Source of the DNA: Coprococcus sp. | GTDB taxonomy: Bacteria > Bacillota > Clostridia > Lachnospirales > Lachnospiraceae | Direction: 5' to 3' | Assembly (NCBI GenBank): GCA_016297325.1 | Contig: JAEDGW010000080.1 | Location: forward strand, 1 to 12,498 | DNA: 12,498 nucleotides | In this document: positions 1 to 7,207 of the stretch, one piece after another | Position numbering within the stretch: position 1 is the first letter of the stretch | Layout: each line of letters starts with the position of its first letter | Translations under genes and position numbers: made by a program | The notes under the pieces: model-generated | What the model was told of the DNA's origin: nothing | Database searches by the model: none | The model's input: the letters and a program-made list of their open reading frames with translations, nothing else

Positions 1-88
1 ATGGGGAGCTGGCAATCTAGCCGGCTGAGAGGAGGCTGAACGCCTCGACCCGCAACCTGATGCGGATAATGCCGCCGTAGGGATACGT
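1..88 (+). promoter_or_regulatory. TPP (thi-box) riboswitch aptamer, 5' end cut by the window edge
   Basis: This RNA element binds thiamine pyrophosphate in the nascent thiC transcript. The conserved blocks are all visible in order: CTGAGA at 25-30, ACCC at 48-51, CCTGATGCGG at 56-65, then ATAATGCCGC and the closing CGTAGGGA ending at 83. An extra hairpin, GAGGC/GCCTC (32-36 with 42-46), fills the variable position between CTGAGA and ACCC. The GCGG/CCGC pairing around 62-76 corresponds to the pyrophosphate-sensing arm. The 3' strand of the closing P1 helix should lie near 83-88, so its 5' partner is mostly upstream of base 1. A terminator follows at 111-152, which implies that thiC is switched off by premature termination when TPP is plentiful. 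Recognition of the element is secure; the mechanism is inferred from the layout. Confidence 0.96.
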
Positions 89-110
89 TTGATACATACA
101 TAATGATGTA

Positions 111-152
111 AGAAAGAAGAGACGCATTCCCTCGTCTCTTCTTTCTTTTTTT
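111..152 (+). terminator. Intrinsic terminator of the TPP riboswitch
   Basis: AGAAAGAAGAGACG (111-124) pairs perfectly with CGTCTCTTCTTTCT (133-146), giving a 14-bp stem with an 8-nt loop, followed at once by six T (147-152). It lies 23 nt downstream of the aptamer and 140 nt before thiC, so it is the expression platform. A weak competing pairing of CGTTT (86-90, next to P1) with AGACG (120-124) could act as an antiterminator in the ligand-free state; it is only 5 bp including one G-U pair, so that part is speculative. Confidence 0.92.
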
Positions 153-293
153 ATAAGGAAAATCCACGTAAGTGGGATGATTTCTAAAAGTGGCTGATTG
201 GGGGCACCACCTTCCGCCACTATAAAAGTGTAAGAGAAAACAAATATTAGATCTGGCGCAGACTCATGAAGCCGGATCAGATTGGAGGAACAG
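153..293 (+). other. Structured thiC leader between riboswitch terminator and start codon
   Basis: This 140-nt stretch has no gene I can support. It contains three possible stem-loops: ATCCAC (162-167) with GTGGGAT (172-178, one bulged G); AGTGGC (189-194) with GCCACT (216-221), perfect over 6 bp with a 21-nt G-rich then C-rich loop; and GATCTGGC (250-257) with GCCGGATC (271-278), 8 bp including one G-U pair. The last ends 5 nt before the GGAGG ribosome binding site at 284-288. The loop motif CTTCC (211-215) could also pair with that GGAGG. I do not recognise a second known riboswitch class here. Confidence 0.5.
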
Positions 294-1604
294 ATGAGAA
301 ATTACACAACACAGATGGACGCAGCAAGAAAAGGCATAGTAACTCCTGAGATCGAGAAAGTTGCTGAGAAAGAGCACATGTCCACTGAGGCGCTGATGAA
401 ACTGGTAGGAGAGGGCAAGGTAGCGATACCTGCCAACAAGAAGCACACATGCTTAAACCCTGAGGGAGTTGGAAGCATGCTGAGAACCAAGATAAATGTA
501 AATCTTGGCGTGTCAAGAGACTGCAAGGATTACAGCATTGAGATGCAGAAGGTCATGAGTGCGGTAGAGATGGGAGCAGAGGCCATCATGGATCTGTCAA
601 GCCACGGCAACACACAGCCGTTCAGACAGAAGCTCACATCAGAGTGCCCTGCCATGATAGGAACAGTTCCTGTATATGACAGCGTTATCCACTATCAGAG
701 AGATCTTGCTACACTGACTGCACAGGATTTCATAGATGTGGTACGTCTCCACGCAGAGGACGGAGTTGACTTTGTGACTCTCCACTGCGGAATAACCAGA
801 AAGACCATCGAGCAGATCAAGAAGCACAAGAGAAAGATGAATATAGTAAGCCGTGGAGGAAGTCTCGTATTTGCATGGATGACCATGACAGGCAATGAGA
901 ATCCGTTCTACGAGTATTTTGACGAGATCCTTGACATATGCGAGGAATATGATGTGACAGTATCACTCGGAGATGCGTGTCGTCCGGGATGTCTGGCAGA
1001 CGCTACAGATGTATGCCAGATAGAGGAGCTTGTCAGACTTGGTGAGCTCACCAAGCGTGCATGGGCACACAACGTACAGGTTATGGTTGAGGGTCCTGGC
1101 CATGTGCCACTCAATCAGATAGCAGCCAACATGGAAGTTCAGAAGACTCTGTGTATGGGAGCACCATTCTATGTACTTGGACCTCTTGTCACAGATATAG
1201 CGCCTGGCTATGACCACATCACAAGTGCCATAGGCGGAGCAGTCGCAGCCATGAATGGTGCAGCATTCCTCTGTTACGTCACACCTGCAGAGCACCTTGC
1301 CCTGCCAAATGTAGACGATGTAAAGCAGGGAATCGTTGCATCCAAGATAGCAGCCCATGCGGCAGATATAGCAAAGGGAATACCTGGAGCAAGAGATATA
1401 GACGACAAGATGGCGGACGCTAGACGTGTCCTTGACTGGGATGCACAGTTTGCATGTGCCATAGATCCTGAGACAGCAAAGGAGATCAGGGACAGCAGAA
1501 AGCCTGATGATGAGTACAGCGATACATGCAGTATGTGTGGTAAGTTCTGTGCTGTCAGATCTATGAACAAGGCTCTGTCAGGAGAGTATATAGACATCCT
1601 GTAA
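294..1604 (+). CDS. thiC: Phosphomethylpyrimidine synthase ThiC (short bacterial form)
   Basis: ThiC is a cytosolic radical-SAM enzyme that rearranges aminoimidazole ribotide into hydroxymethylpyrimidine phosphate, the pyrimidine half of thiamine. The product has 436 residues, the length of the short form without the long N-terminal extension of the E. coli enzyme. The signature EGPGHVP (about 266-272) is present, and its histidine plus that of PAEHL (about 334) are the expected metal ligands. The C-terminal 4Fe-4S site reads CSMCGKFC (Cys 412, 415, 419), which is CX2CX3C rather than the textbook CX2CX4C. I chose ATG 294 because GGAGG at 284-288 is 5 nt upstream; the in-frame TTG at 282 would place the Shine-Dalgarno inside the gene. 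The TPP riboswitch argues against the ThiC paralogues BzaA/B/F of benzimidazole synthesis. The gene stands alone, with a terminator after it. Confidence 0.96.
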   Translation: MRNYTTQMDAARKGIVTPEIEKVAEKEHMSTEALMKLVGEGKVAIPANKKHTCLNPEGVGSMLRTKINVNLGVSRDCKDYSIEMQKVMSAVEMGAEAIMDLSSHGNTQPFRQKLTSECPAMIGTVPVYDSVIHYQRDLATLTAQDFIDVVRLHAEDGVDFVTLHCGITRKTIEQIKKHKRKMNIVSRGGSLVFAWMTMTGNENPFYEYFDEILDICEEYDVTVSLGDACRPGCLADATDVCQIEELVRLGELTKRAWAHNVQVMVEGPGHVPLNQIAANMEVQKTLCMGAPFYVLGPLVTDIAPGYDHITSAIGGAVAAMNGAAFLCYVTPAEHLALPNVDDVKQGIVASKIAAHAADIAKGIPGARDIDDKMADARRVLDWDAQFACAIDPETAKEIRDSRKPDDEYSDTCSMCGKFCAVRSMNKALSGEYIDIL

Positions 1605-1641
1605 TTTATAGTAAGTACATAATATCAGTAAAATACATCAG

Positions 1642-1682
1642 ACCGGCAATATATGAACAGCGTCATATATTGCCGGTTTCTT
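1642..1682 (+). terminator. Terminator after thiC
   Basis: ACCGGCAATATATGA (1642-1656) pairs perfectly with TCATATATTGCCGGT (1663-1677) around a 6-nt loop, followed by the short T-rich run TTCTT. The stem is strong and the U-tract weak. It separates thiC from the MATE transporter unit. Confidence 0.8.
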
Positions 1683-1705
1683 AATGCAAATTAACATTTT
1701 GCCTA

Positions 1706-1734
1706 TTGTAATAGCAAATGAACGAGTATAGAAT
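1706..1734 (+). promoter_or_regulatory. Putative sigma-A promoter for the MATE/YdcF operon
   Basis: TTGTAA (1706-1711) and TAGAAT (1729-1734, five of six bases to TATAAT) are separated by exactly 17 bp. They lie 56 nt before the GTG start, in the AT-rich gap after the thiC terminator. This is a motif match only. Confidence 0.5.
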
Positions 1735-1790
1735 AAAACCGAAAAAAATAAGGTTATGCATAGGAAAACATATAAAAGGGAAGGATTATC

Positions 1791-3140
1791 GTGAATAAAG
1801 ATCTTACTGTGGGAAGGCCTGAATCCGTGCTTTGGAGATTCTGCCTGCCTCTTTTCGGAAGTGTGATATTTCAGCAGCTCTACAACATAGCAGACAGTTT
1901 TGTTGCGGGAAGGTTCATAGGAGAAAATGCGCTTGCCGCGGTTGGCAACAGTTACGAGATAACGCTTATCTTCATAGCATTTGCATTTGGCTGCAATATC
2001 GGCTGTTCGGTCATAGTATCCCAGCTGTTTGGTGCAAAGAAATACAAAGACATGAAGACCGCAGTGTGGACCACGTTTATAGCCAGTGCGGTGCTTGTGG
2101 CGGTTCTCATGGCGATAGGATTCTTGTTTGGCGAGCAGCTCCTTGCACTTATAGACACACCGGATGAACTGATGGGAGATTCGCTTACGTATCTGAACAT
2201 ATACATACTCGGATTGCCATTTCTGTTCTTTTACAACATCGCAACTGGAATATTTTCAGCACTCGGAGACTCCAGAACACCATTTATATTCCTTGCCATA
2301 TCATCAGTGTCCAATATCATAGTGGATATATTGTTTGTAAAGAATCTTGGAATGGGTGTAAATGGCGTAGCATGGGCCACATTCCTGTGCCAGGGCGTGA
2401 GTGCTGTGCTTGCGGTTATAGTGGTGTTCAAGAGGCTTGCGGCAGTAAAAACAGAAGGCAGGGTACGTGTATTTTCGGGTGCCATGCTGGGAAAAATAGC
2501 AGTCATAGCCATACCGAGCATACTCCAGCAGAGCTTTATCTCTGTGGGAAATATAATCATACAGAGCGTGATAAATGGATTTGGATCTTCGGTCATTGCG
2601 GGATATGCGGCAGCAGTAAAGCTGAATAATCTTGTCATAACTTCATTTACTACGCTTGGAAATGGAATCTCAAACTACACAGCGCAGAATCTTGGCGCGG
2701 GTAAGGTGGACAGGATAGGACAGGGACTGAAAGCCGGAATAAAACTTATATGGGGACTTTGTATCCCATTTGCAGTGCTGTATTTCTGCTTTGGACGATA
2801 CGGAATGTATCCGTTTATGGAGAACAGAACAGGACTTGCTCTTGCAACTGGCGTGACCTATCTCAGGATACTTGCACCATTCTATTTTGTAGTATCTGCC
2901 AAATTGGTGGCAGACGGAATACTGCGTGGAACTGGAATGATGGGACGATTTATGACATCCACATTCACAGATCTTATACTCAGGGTGGTACTTGCGATCG
3001 TCCTTTCAAAGGTTATGGGAACGGCCACCGGCATATGGCTTGCATGGCCTATAGGCTGGAGCATTGCAACAGTCATGTCTCTGGCATTTTGCATAAATGG
3101 AATAAAACAACTTAAGAACAGGAGAGAATATGAAGCCTAA
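1791..3140 (+). CDS. MATE family efflux transporter
   Basis: A 449-residue polytopic inner-membrane protein of the multidrug and toxin extrusion family, which normally exports cationic or organic compounds using a Na+ or H+ gradient. The N-terminal block FCLPLFGSVIFQQLYNIADS and the following GRFIGENALAAVG are characteristic of clostridial NorM/DinF-like MATE proteins. The length fits 12 membrane helices in two homologous halves, roughly residues 15-180 and 235-400, with SILQQSFISVGNIIIQSVIN opening the second half. The start is GTG 1791, with an AGGGAAGG site at 1777-1784. The stop codon overlaps the next gene by 11 nt, so the two are co-translated. Substrate cannot be predicted; the YdcF-like partner hints at an envelope role, but that is only inference. 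Confidence 0.93.
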   Translation: MNKDLTVGRPESVLWRFCLPLFGSVIFQQLYNIADSFVAGRFIGENALAAVGNSYEITLIFIAFAFGCNIGCSVIVSQLFGAKKYKDMKTAVWTTFIASAVLVAVLMAIGFLFGEQLLALIDTPDELMGDSLTYLNIYILGLPFLFFYNIATGIFSALGDSRTPFIFLAISSVSNIIVDILFVKNLGMGVNGVAWATFLCQGVSAVLAVIVVFKRLAAVKTEGRVRVFSGAMLGKIAVIAIPSILQQSFISVGNIIIQSVINGFGSSVIAGYAAAVKLNNLVITSFTTLGNGISNYTAQNLGAGKVDRIGQGLKAGIKLIWGLCIPFAVLYFCFGRYGMYPFMENRTGLALATGVTYLRILAPFYFVVSAKLVADGILRGTGMMGRFMTSTFTDLILRVVLAIVLSKVMGTATGIWLAWPIGWSIATVMSLAFCINGIKQLKNRREYEA

Positions 3141-3912
3141 TAGAAATAAAAAAATATGGGGAGCTGTATTTGCAGTTCTGGGGATATTGGGAGTGATATT
3201 GTTTGTGCTCCCTGTGACGCGTGGAAGCAGGATAAATATAGGTACTATGCTTGGTATTGCTGTGTTTGGAGCAGCCGCTCTGTATGGATTCTTTAAGCGC
3301 AGGATAGACGGCATCATGAAAAAATGGTGGGAGAAAAAAGCTGGCAGGGTGTGCCTTACTATTGTCATGGTGATCGCCATAGGTGCGCTAGCTCTTGCGG
3401 CAGTCATCACCGGCAACATGGTGTATGCGGCAAATGTGAAACCGATGCAGGATGCAACTGTTGTGGTACTTGGCTGTGCAGTAAGAGATGGAGGTCCGAG
3501 CCTGATGCTCCGCGAGAGACTTGAGGCTGCGAGAAAATATCTGGAGGATAATCCGCAGGCTGTATGTGTAGTTTCAGGAGGCCAGGGAGCTGACGAGAGT
3601 ATATCAGAGGCACAGTGCATGTATGAGTATCTCACCGAGCACGGAATAGATGCGTCCAGAATATATATGGAGGACAAGTCAACCTCCACAAGGGAGAATA
3701 TAAAGTTTTCGGCTGAGGTCATAGCGCAGAACGGACTCCCGGACAAGATGAATATAGTGACAAATGAGTTCCATGAGTACAGGGCCAGAAGGATAGCACA
3801 GAAACAGGGGATAGACAGTGGCTCCATATCAGGAGGTACAGCATGGTGGCTTCTGCCTACGTACTATGTGAGGGAGATGACCGGAATATTGTACGAGTGG
3901 ATAAGCGGCTGA
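3130..3912 (+). CDS. YdcF/SanA/ElyC-family (DUF218) membrane protein
   Basis: This 260-residue protein has three predicted membrane helices (about 10-30, 37-55 and 73-98) followed by a DUF218 domain (about 108-258). Family hallmarks are VVVLGCAVRDGGPS (111-124) with its acidic residue, RERLEAA (128-134), VVSGGQGADE (147-156), the E-x2-CMYEYL segment, and the EDKSTSTREN block (181-190). E. coli relatives SanA and ElyC affect envelope integrity, vancomycin sensitivity and lipid-carrier or peptidoglycan metabolism, but no firm biochemical reaction is known, so the role is left open. ATG 3130 is preceded by AGGAG at 3120-3124 and lies inside the end of the MATE gene (11-nt overlap, different frame), which predicts translational coupling. 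The C-terminal domain probably lies on the outer face. Confidence 0.88.
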   Translation: MKPNRNKKIWGAVFAVLGILGVILFVLPVTRGSRINIGTMLGIAVFGAAALYGFFKRRIDGIMKKWWEKKAGRVCLTIVMVIAIGALALAAVITGNMVYAANVKPMQDATVVVLGCAVRDGGPSLMLRERLEAARKYLEDNPQAVCVVSGGQGADESISEAQCMYEYLTEHGIDASRIYMEDKSTSTRENIKFSAEVIAQNGLPDKMNIVTNEFHEYRARRIAQKQGIDSGSISGGTAWWLLPTYYVREMTGILYEWISG

Positions 3913-3940
3913 TATGTGGGCCGGTGCGCTGCGTGGCATA

Positions 3941-3969
3941 CAAATGTGCCATTCAGTGGAGGACATTTG
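3941..3969 (+). other. Imperfect hairpin after the YdcF-like gene
   Basis: CAAATGTGCC (3941-3950) can pair with GGACATTTG (3961-3969) with one bulged base. It begins 28 nt after the stop codon but has no following T-tract, so it is at best a weak or factor-dependent terminator. The rest of the 199-bp gap (3913-4111) contains the transketolase promoter. Confidence 0.35.
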
Positions 3970-4056
3970 GTCGAAATGCACAGATAACCTTGAAAAAGAC
4001 TTGTAATATTTCTTGAAAAATGCATGTAAAATGTTACTTTTAAATGAAAGAAAGTA

Positions 4057-4065
4057 TGTTATAAT
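4057..4065 (+). promoter_or_regulatory. Extended -10 promoter for the transketolase operon
   Basis: TGTTATAAT gives a perfect TATAAT (4060-4065) preceded by the extended TGn element. No good -35 is seen at 17 bp (CTTTTA at 4037-4042), which is typical of extended -10 promoters. Transcription would start near 4072, about 40 nt before the ATG at 4112. Confidence 0.72.
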
Positions 4066-4111
4066 GACTCTGTATGATACAAGTACAGTATCTGATTAAA
4101 AGGAGAACGAG

Positions 4112-4939
4112 ATGAACAAATTAGAACTTCAGAAAAAAGCTGTAGAAGTTCGCAAGGGCATTGTCACAGGTGTATACAATGCAAAGAGCGGACATCCAGG
4201 CGGCTCATTATCAGCAGCAGACCTGTTTACTTATCTTTATTTCGAGGAGATGAACGTGGATCCTAAGAATCCTGAGGACGAGAATCGTGACAGATTCGTG
4301 CTCTCAAAGGGACACACAGCTCCAGGCTACTACGCAGCACTTGCGTTAAAAGGCTTTTTCCCAATAGAAGATTTAAAGACACTCAGACATGTTGGATCTT
4401 ACCTCCAGGGACATCCTGACAAGAAGCACACACCAGGCGTGGATATGTCATCAGGATCACTTGGACAGGGACTTTCAGTTGCAGTAGGTATGGCACTTGC
4501 AGCAAAGATGCAGGGCAAGGATTACAGAACATACTGTCTCTGCGGTGACGGAGAGATCCAGGAGGGACAGATATGGGAGGCAGCTATGTTCGCAGGACAT
4601 AGAAAGCTTGACAATCTGTGCGTTATAGTAGATAACAACAATCTTCAGATCGACGGAACGGTTGAGGATGTATGCTCACCATATCCTATAGATGAGAAGT
4701 TCAAGGCATTCAACTTCCATGTTATCAATATCAATGGCAATGACTTTGACGAGATCGACAAGGCATTTGCGGAGGCACGTGCCCACAAGGGTGAACCTAC
4801 AGCGATCATCGCCCACACAGTAAAGGGCAAGGGCGTGTCATTCATGGAGGACAAGGCCGGCTGGCATGGAAAGGCTCCGAATGAAGAAGAGTACAAGATT
4901 GCCATGGAAGAACTTGAGAAGGAGGCTGCAGCATTATGA
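4112..4939 (+). CDS. tkt: Transketolase, N-terminal (TPP-binding) subunit
   Basis: This gene encodes the 275-residue pyrophosphate-binding half of transketolase, which moves two-carbon ketol units in the non-oxidative pentose phosphate pathway in the cytosol. The TPP/Mg motif is CGDGEIQEG (GDG at 145-147), closing with VDNNN (173-177). Active-site histidines are visible in SGHPGG (26-31), KGHTAPG (66-72) and WHGKAPN (251-257). A full-length transketolase is about 650 residues; here the rest is supplied by the next gene, which overlaps by ATGA. ATG 4112 has AGGAG at 4101-4105. Split transketolases are common in clostridia and archaea, so this is a normal two-subunit arrangement and not a frameshift. 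Confidence 0.95.
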   Translation: MNKLELQKKAVEVRKGIVTGVYNAKSGHPGGSLSAADLFTYLYFEEMNVDPKNPEDENRDRFVLSKGHTAPGYYAALALKGFFPIEDLKTLRHVGSYLQGHPDKKHTPGVDMSSGSLGQGLSVAVGMALAAKMQGKDYRTYCLCGDGEIQEGQIWEAAMFAGHRKLDNLCVIVDNNNLQIDGTVEDVCSPYPIDEKFKAFNFHVININGNDFDEIDKAFAEARAHKGEPTAIIAHTVKGKGVSFMEDKAGWHGKAPNEEEYKIAMEELEKEAAAL

Positions 4940-5874
4940 TAGAGAATAAAGCAATCGCAACCAGAGAGAGCTATGGCAATGCCTTAGTAGAGATCGCAAA
5001 GGAGCATGACAATCTTGTGGTTTTAGATGCTGACCTTGCAGAGGCAACCAAGACAGTTATATTTAAGAAAGCTTATCCGGAGCGCCACGTTGACTGTGGT
5101 ATCGCTGAGGCGAACATGGCAGGCATAGCTGCCGGAATGTCCACATGCGGATACGTTCCTTTTATGAGTTCATTTGCAATGTTCGCTGCAGGACGTGCAT
5201 TTGAGCAGGTTAGAAATACTATCGGATATCCACATCTGAATGTGAAGATCGGTGCCACACACGCAGGAATCTCAGTAGGTGAGGACGGAGCAACACATCA
5301 GTGCTGTGAGGATATCGCACTTATGAGAGAGATCCCGGGCATGGTTGTCATCAATCCATGTGATGATGTTGAGGCAAGAGCAGCAGTAAAGGCTGCATAC
5401 GAGTATGTAGGACCTGTATACCTCAGATTCGGAAGACTGGCAGTTCCAGTCCTCAACGATGAGAGCACATACAAGTTTGAGATCGGTAAGGGCGTTAAGC
5501 TCAAAGACGGCAAGGACATATCTATCATAGCTACAGGACTTTGTGTATCTGAGGCTGTGAAGGCTGTGGATATGCTTGCTGCTGACGGTATAGATGCAGA
5601 GATTATCAACATACACACCATCAAGCCTATTGATGAGGATATCATCGTAGAGACAGCTCAGAAGACAGGAAGAGTGTTCACAGTTGAGGAGCACTCCATC
5701 ATAGGTGGTCTTGGAAGTGCTGTTGCAGAGGTGCTTGCTGAGAAGTGTCCTACAAAGATGACAAGGATCGGTGTGAGAGATACATTTGGCGAGTCAGGCC
5801 CTGCAAAGGAACTGCTTCACAAGTATGAGCTTGATGCCGAGGGTATCTACAAGCAGATCAAGGCTGCACTGTAA
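4936..5874 (+). CDS. tkt: Transketolase, C-terminal (pyrimidine-binding) subunit
   Basis: The 312-residue product combines the TPP pyrimidine-binding domain (about 5-170) and the transketolase C-terminal domain (about 185-305). GIAEANMAGIAAG (55-67) holds the catalytic glutamate (Glu58) that activates the TPP aminopyrimidine in this family. GATHAGISVGEDGATHQ (106-122) and VYLRFGR (161-167) are further transketolase marks. Its ATG overlaps the stop of the N-terminal half (ATGA, 4936-4939), and an AAGGAGG site lies inside that gene at 4919-4925, so equal synthesis of the two subunits is expected. The partners should assemble as a heterotetramer-like complex with active sites at the interfaces; this is inferred from the family. 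Confidence 0.95.
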   Translation: MIENKAIATRESYGNALVEIAKEHDNLVVLDADLAEATKTVIFKKAYPERHVDCGIAEANMAGIAAGMSTCGYVPFMSSFAMFAAGRAFEQVRNTIGYPHLNVKIGATHAGISVGEDGATHQCCEDIALMREIPGMVVINPCDDVEARAAVKAAYEYVGPVYLRFGRLAVPVLNDESTYKFEIGKGVKLKDGKDISIIATGLCVSEAVKAVDMLAADGIDAEIINIHTIKPIDEDIIVETAQKTGRVFTVEEHSIIGGLGSAVAEVLAEKCPTKMTRIGVRDTFGESGPAKELLHKYELDAEGIYKQIKAAL

Positions 5875-5968
5875 TCCGGATGTTATCATTTGGAATATAT
5901 GACAGCGTATATGAGCAAAAATAGCTCAAATAACTGTGAAAGATATAGAGAGTTATATACAGATGGGG

Positions 5969-5992
5969 GAGCCTGCCGGTGGCAGGCTCTTT
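5969..5992 (+). terminator. Terminator after the transketolase genes
   Basis: GAGCCTGCC (5969-5977) and GGCAGGCTC (5981-5989) form a perfect GC-rich 9-bp stem with a 3-nt loop, followed by only three T. It lies about 95 nt after the stop. The short U-tract may allow some readthrough towards bioB. The rest of the 250-bp gap (5875-6124) holds no gene; TGTAAT at 6054-6059 is a possible -10 for bioB but lacks a well-placed -35. Confidence 0.65.
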
Positions 5993-6085
5993 CCATATAT
6001 ACATATGAACAGCTGGATGGGCAGCAGACATATTGTTGGCATCCGGCAGATTCTGTAATTTACATACACAAGGGCTGAAGACAAG

Positions 6086-6105
6086 GTAAAACCGGCTGGC
6101 TTTAC
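6086..6105 (+). repeat. Inverted repeat just upstream of bioB
   Basis: GTAAAACC (6086-6093) and GGCTTTAC (6098-6105) form an inverted repeat with one mismatch and a 4-nt centre. It ends 6 nt before the GAGG ribosome binding site of bioB. The arms resemble half-sites of a BirA biotin operator (GTAAACC/GGTTTAC), but each carries an extra base and the spacing is far shorter than the usual 14-16 bp. An mRNA hairpin or an operator for another regulator are equally possible. Confidence 0.45.
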
Positions 6106-6124
6106 AGAAAAGAGGTAGAATCAT

Positions 6125-7105
6125 ATGGGCAGAGAGTATGTAGAGGAACTTAAGAACCGCGTGTTAAGTGGAGGAGCTGAGATCACATATGATGAGGCAC
6201 TTCAGCTTGCACATGAGGATCTGGATATACTGGCAGCTTCAGCAAATGAGATAAGAGAGCATTTCTGCGGAGACCGGTGCGATGTGTGCTCGGTCATAAG
6301 CGTGAAGGAGGGCAGATGCACAGAGAACTGCAGATACTGTGCGCAGTCCAGGATAGCGGAAAAGGACATACCTGAGGTGAACCTGCTGGGGGATGCAGCG
6401 GTGACTGAGGGCGCAGACGTGGACTATGGCAAGGGAAGCTTCCGTTACTGCCTTGTGGCTGAGGGCAGGAGACTTTCAAAGCGTGAGGTTGAACTTGCAG
6501 AGAAAACAGTCCAGGATATACATGACAATGTGGATATCAACATATGTGCGTCATTTGGCCTGCTGGATCAGGATGACTTTACGAAGCTTAAGAGTGCAGG
6601 GCTTTCGATGATACATAACAATCTTGAGACCTCACCGGCGTATTTCCCGGAGGTGTGCACCAGCCATACCCAGGAACAGAAGAAGGCGACCATACGTGCT
6701 GCAAAGGCTGCGGGACTTATGGTGTGCAGTGGAAGTCTGTTCGGCATGGGTGAGACACTTGAGGACAGGGTGGCACTTGCATTTGAACTTAGGGAGCTTG
6801 GAGTGGACTCGGTTCCGATGAACCTCCTCAATCCGAGGGAGGGAACGCCGTTCTACGACAAGACACCTCTCACCGAAGAGGAATACGTCAGGACGATAGC
6901 TGTATACAGATTTGTCATGCCGAAGGTTATGATAAGGCTCGCGGCGGGACGTGGCAGATATGAGGACAACGGCGAGGCTGCACTTGCCGCCGGAGCAAAT
7001 GCGGTTATAAGCGGTGATTTCCTTACGACCGATGGCACATCATTTGACCTTGACTTTGACATGATAAGAAGAAAAGGCTTTGTCACGGACAGACCACATG
7101 CGTAG
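6125..7105 (+). CDS. bioB: Biotin synthase BioB
   Basis: BioB is a radical-SAM enzyme that inserts sulfur into dethiobiotin as the last step of biotin synthesis. The 326-residue product is of usual length. The 4Fe-4S/SAM motif is CTENCRYC (Cys 65, 69, 72, CX3CX2C). The ligands of the auxiliary 2Fe-2S cluster are all in place: Cys109 (SFRYC), Cys141 (ICASFG), Cys201 (VCSGS) and Arg271 (IRLAAGR). HNNLETSP (164-171) matches the HNLDTSP block of E. coli BioB. Three more cysteines (48, 52, 55) form a second CX3CX2C just before the SAM motif. ATG 6125 is preceded by GAGG at 6112-6115. No bioA, bioD, bioF or bioY is in the window, so the cell may take up dethiobiotin or carry those genes elsewhere. 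A hotdog gene follows 102 nt downstream without a clear terminator between. Confidence 0.94.
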   Translation: MGREYVEELKNRVLSGGAEITYDEALQLAHEDLDILAASANEIREHFCGDRCDVCSVISVKEGRCTENCRYCAQSRIAEKDIPEVNLLGDAAVTEGADVDYGKGSFRYCLVAEGRRLSKREVELAEKTVQDIHDNVDINICASFGLLDQDDFTKLKSAGLSMIHNNLETSPAYFPEVCTSHTQEQKKATIRAAKAAGLMVCSGSLFGMGETLEDRVALAFELRELGVDSVPMNLLNPREGTPFYDKTPLTEEEYVRTIAVYRFVMPKVMIRLAAGRGRYEDNGEAALAAGANAVISGDFLTTDGTSFDLDFDMIRRKGFVTDRPHA

Positions 7106-7207
7106 AAAATAATGAATAGACCGTATATGTGAATCTAAATGATAAGATTTAACGGCACACAAAGAAGAGAAGATAATAAGTTTATAAGTGTAAAAAAGGA
7201 GAAGTAT

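Noticed and set aside
177..197. Six-codon leader peptide in the thiC leader
   Set aside because: The frame ATG to TGA exists, but there is no binding site and no codon bias that would indicate attenuation.
282..293. TTG start adding four residues to ThiC
   Set aside because: The GGAGG binding site at 284-288 would then be inside the coding region, while it is ideally placed for ATG 294.
963..1358. 131-codon minus strand frame inside thiC
   Set aside because: It is fully antisense to conserved ThiC sequence and shows no protein-like features.
294..1604. BzaA/BzaB/BzaF benzimidazole synthase rather than ThiC
   Set aside because: Those paralogues are usually found with cobalamin-related control, while this gene follows a TPP riboswitch and terminator.
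3006..3827. 273-codon open frame on the minus strand
   Set aside because: It lies antisense to the recognisable MATE and DUF218 genes, has no ribosome binding site of note, and its product resembles no family. It is a shadow frame.
5890..6078. 62-codon + strand frame between transketolase and bioB
   Set aside because: It lacks a binding site, crosses the terminator hairpin at 5969-5992 and has no recognisable sequence.
6086..6105. BirA biotin operator upstream of bioB
   Set aside because: The arms are similar to BirA half-sites but the centre is 4 nt instead of about 14-16, and each arm has an additional base. I keep it only as an inverted repeat.
7139..7207. Longer N-terminus for the hotdog gene from ATG 7139
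   Set aside because: No ribosome binding site precedes 7139, and ATG 7208 has AGGAG six nt upstream. The extra residues are not part of a recognisable fold.
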